Positions 61,365-64,000 of a DNA stretch of 64,000 nucleotides are shown here, piece after piece. The notes under the pieces were generated by a model that was given only the letters and a program-made list of their open reading frames with translations, made no database searches and had not been told where the DNA came from. This DNA is from Sinohyriopsis cumingii (lineage: Eukaryota; Mollusca; Bivalvia; Unionida; Unionidae), in the NCBI GenBank assembly GCA_028554795.2, contig CM068824.1, forward strand, positions 156,900,789 to 156,964,788. Direction: 5' to 3'. The position numbers and the translations under genes were made by a program. Every line of letters begins with the position of its first letter. Position 1 is the first letter of the stretch.

Positions 61365-64000
61365 ATTTTATAACATATATTATTTCATTTAATAATGATG
61401 CAGAAAATTCTTTTGGAATACATATGTTTATGTACATATGGTAATTACTGGGCAAAAAGAAATGAATGAAGACATGCAATGACATTTTAAATCAACACTT
61501 AACTGGAAATTTCTTGTTTTCATTATTTTAATTTCATTGATATATGTTTTATCAAATCAATATGAGACATATGTAATTTTATGTATTGACAGTTGCTGCT
61601 TTTTAAAAAGCTCCGTAAAGATGTGCAATGACGCATAAAAACAGGAAAGATAGACAAAGACACACAAACACAGGAAAGATAAGCAAGACACACAAAGACA
61701 GGGCAAATACATGCAATGAGAGTGAAAAACGTTTTTGGATATTAAGTTACTGAGTTCTTTAAGTTTATTTAATATTGTTGAAACTATTTATCGTTAATCT
61801 AATAATTACTTATGAACTCGTCATATTTCATAGGTTTCCAATTAATATAACTTTATTTCTTTGTTATATTGACTTGTTGTTATTGTTTGTCCACAGTTTT
61901 TCTTTGTAGTTAATGCAGTGTTTTGAAATTTTGTCCTGCATGTACTTTTCATGATAGTTAAGAAATTTCGGTTGGCTGTGCTTTGAGCTTTATGTTTAGT
62001 TCTCCATTTCTTTCCATGAAAGTAGCCAAGTAACTTGCATGTGATCTCATGAACAATGTTATGTTCATACTCTCACTTTCATCTTGCAAGAGTTGTCTTT
62101 TCTTCCTTTTTTTGCCGTGATCAAATCTGTTTCCGGCATATCATAGTACTCATTGCCTGCACGATTAAGTTAAATAATGAAACATTTCCATTTAAAGATA
62201 CATATTGTTACAATTTGCCGCAGGTCAAGTATTTACGTTAGTTTTTCAATTACAGTTGTCGTGAAACATTCAAAATGAAATTAACAAAATTTCATTTACG
62301 CATTTTGAAGTTCAAATCTTGTTTAATACGTTTTCCTGCTCATGAGAAATGTCAGTATGGGACAAACTCTATAGATGTTAGTGATAATTAGTTTTAGAAG
62401 AAGTACGGTAAAGGAGGATTAATTACGGATTATTTACAAAAGTGTTAGAGATTAAGTGGAATGCTATCATTAACTTTGAAGGTGTTAATCATTCATGGAT
62501 AAAACTTTGGGGCTGTTAAGACTTCATGGATAAAATTCAGATATCTGTTTACAACCATTCTCATTGAGATTACACTAATGAAAGAAAAATGTACCCAATT
62601 AGTAGAATTTGGACTCCATTGGGGGTAAGTACTATTTTGTACCACGTGAATGTTATCTCCCAACAATTAACCAAAATGAAATCACTCCATCAACTGAAAT
62701 TGTCAGAAGTTCTTTACATGTATATGCATTAACAGTCTTTAATTATAAAAAGTCATTTCTAAAGATTAAATTTTTCTTACGTTGGTCCATTACTTTAAAA
62801 ATATATTTTGATATGGGCAATTATGCTTGGAATGGGCTGTGAGTATCACAAATTAAAATTTATAAAGGTCAATGGACACAATCATTAATGACACTAAATA
62901 AATGGGTGCTATGCAAAAGAAGATTCCATTGTTTTGACAAAATCACTTACCTATTAAATATTTAAAATAATTCATTACAGCGTTTAGTACAAATAAATAT
63001 TTAAAACAGAATGATCAACACATAGAGAATGTAAACTTTTTTAGTTCTTATATATTTATTTTTATGAATTTTGTGTCAACATTAAATATATTTTCCACTA
63101 TTGTAAGTATATGACGTATCTGCTCCGTCATTGCCCAGACTGTGTGTCTTTTACTGTCTGTGTGTGTCTTACTCCTTCTCTCAACACTTAGCACAGCTTT
63201 TATTTTTCCAAACCATACACAAGATTACATGTACAAATAATGACTTTATGAAAATGAAAGCGATACCAAACACAATTTGGAGTCAGGGTAAATACATTAG
63301 TGTGTCACTCATATTTTTATAAATTTGTCTCCATGTTTTATTCAGAACATTTTTAATATTGAAAGCTGTAAATTCAAACCTTACTTTCAGTTGCTGAATC
63401 AAGTAATACACATTAGCCACTAGAGACGGACTGCACAAACTAGTCCTGATTGTAAAACAAAACAAAAAATACTAGATGACGTCAGGAAACATTATTATCA
63501 TAAATTATTAGACTACAAGAGAAACGAGTAATTTGCAAGAACAATACAGGGGTTAATTTTGTATGCATAAATTAAAACCAATTTCCAATACTCTGTATCT
63601 ACACTAATACGGATTTACTGTGCTTGAATAAGTGCTACTGTGATATTGCATTGCTTCTCCTATGATCATTTATTTCATTTTGTTAATTCATTTGCTTATA
63701 TCACTTGTTTGAATTCTGAGTTCTATTTTGGAAAATGTAGCCATTTAAGACTGTTGTTACATATAAACTATTTCACGTACAGAAATGGAAACAAAAAGGA
63801 GAATTACCAGCACATCATGAAGTCATACATAATATTGTATTACTTTCTTTATAAATCTATGGTCCACTTACTATTGGAGATGAAAACAGTACTACCAGTT
63901 TACAGTTTTGCCTGATATCTTGAGATGCTAGTAAAAAACTGGGATCAAGTTTTGTTTAAAGGTAAATCGATACTGCCTAATTAGAATTGACTTATATCAT
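61365..64000. other. Intron 13 to the window end: nothing recognised
   Basis: 2.6 kb of AT-rich sequence. Short GGAAAGATA..CAAAGACACACAAA-type duplications occur at about 61,640-61,710. No convincing TRPN exon, transposon end or other gene was found. Confidence 0.5.

Noticed and set aside
62590..62626. Short exon candidate AATTAG|..TTGGGG|GTAAGT downstream of exon 13
   Set aside because: Only about 22 nt, weak pyrimidine tract, and the translation does not resemble a TRPN tail.

Overview
The window is eukaryotic and metazoan. It is AT-rich, its coding sequence is broken into short exons with GT..AG borders, and it carries a non-LTR retrotransposon plus many miniature transposons. It holds the 3' half of one large plus-strand gene: a TRPN (NOMPC-type) mechanosensitive ion channel. 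Fish, arthropods, nematodes and lophotrochozoans all have TRPN genes. Introns stuffed with tandem repeats, a CR1-like LINE with an SGNH-type ORF1, and the DNA-transposon ends seen here make a mollusc or other lophotrochozoan most likely. The taxon is inference, not proof.

Layout. 1-11,320: a 51-bp satellite of about 220 units with a higher-order period of 3,568 bp, presumably inside an upstream intron of the channel gene. 11,500-13,230: an older 88-bp repeat family that looks like the satellite's ancestor. 13,344-44,368: eleven ankyrin exons, all phase 0, encoding 14 ankyrin repeats and 488 residues. 58,606-59,977: one long exon with the linker helices, pre-S1 elbow, S1-S6, pore and TRP domain. 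60,421-about 60,570: a C-terminal tail exon. The 5' end (about half of the expected 29 ankyrin repeats) and the last exon(s) lie outside the window.

Introns. Nearly every intron has its own tandem repeat family (unit sizes 15, 20, 22, 25, 34, 36, 40/80, 43, 44, 45, 46, 47, 49, 58, 65 bp), several running right up to a splice site. Two introns exceed 14 kb. The first (18,575-32,739) contains a hairpin MITE whose end has grown into a tandem array, a TTAA-flanked piggyBac-type MITE, a TA-flanked 2.8-kb element inserted in a 44-bp array, and a nearly full-length CR1/L2-like LINE in the gene's orientation. The second (44,369-58,605) contains a 15-bp array, a 3.4-kb BglII-type 34-bp satellite with its own 1.09-kb higher-order duplication, three hairpin MITE copies counting the one just upstream in the preceding intron, and a decayed minus-strand coding-like block with inverted arms. 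A TA-flanked MITE (40,129-40,696) and a hAT-type MITE (61,182-61,364) complete the set.

The biology is that of one channel gene. The ankyrin repeats form the helical tether coupling the channel to the cytoskeleton, and the last long exon forms the pore. No prokaryotic-style operon, CRISPR array, RNA gene or promoter was found. The very long open frames in the satellites are by-products of units whose length is a multiple of three.
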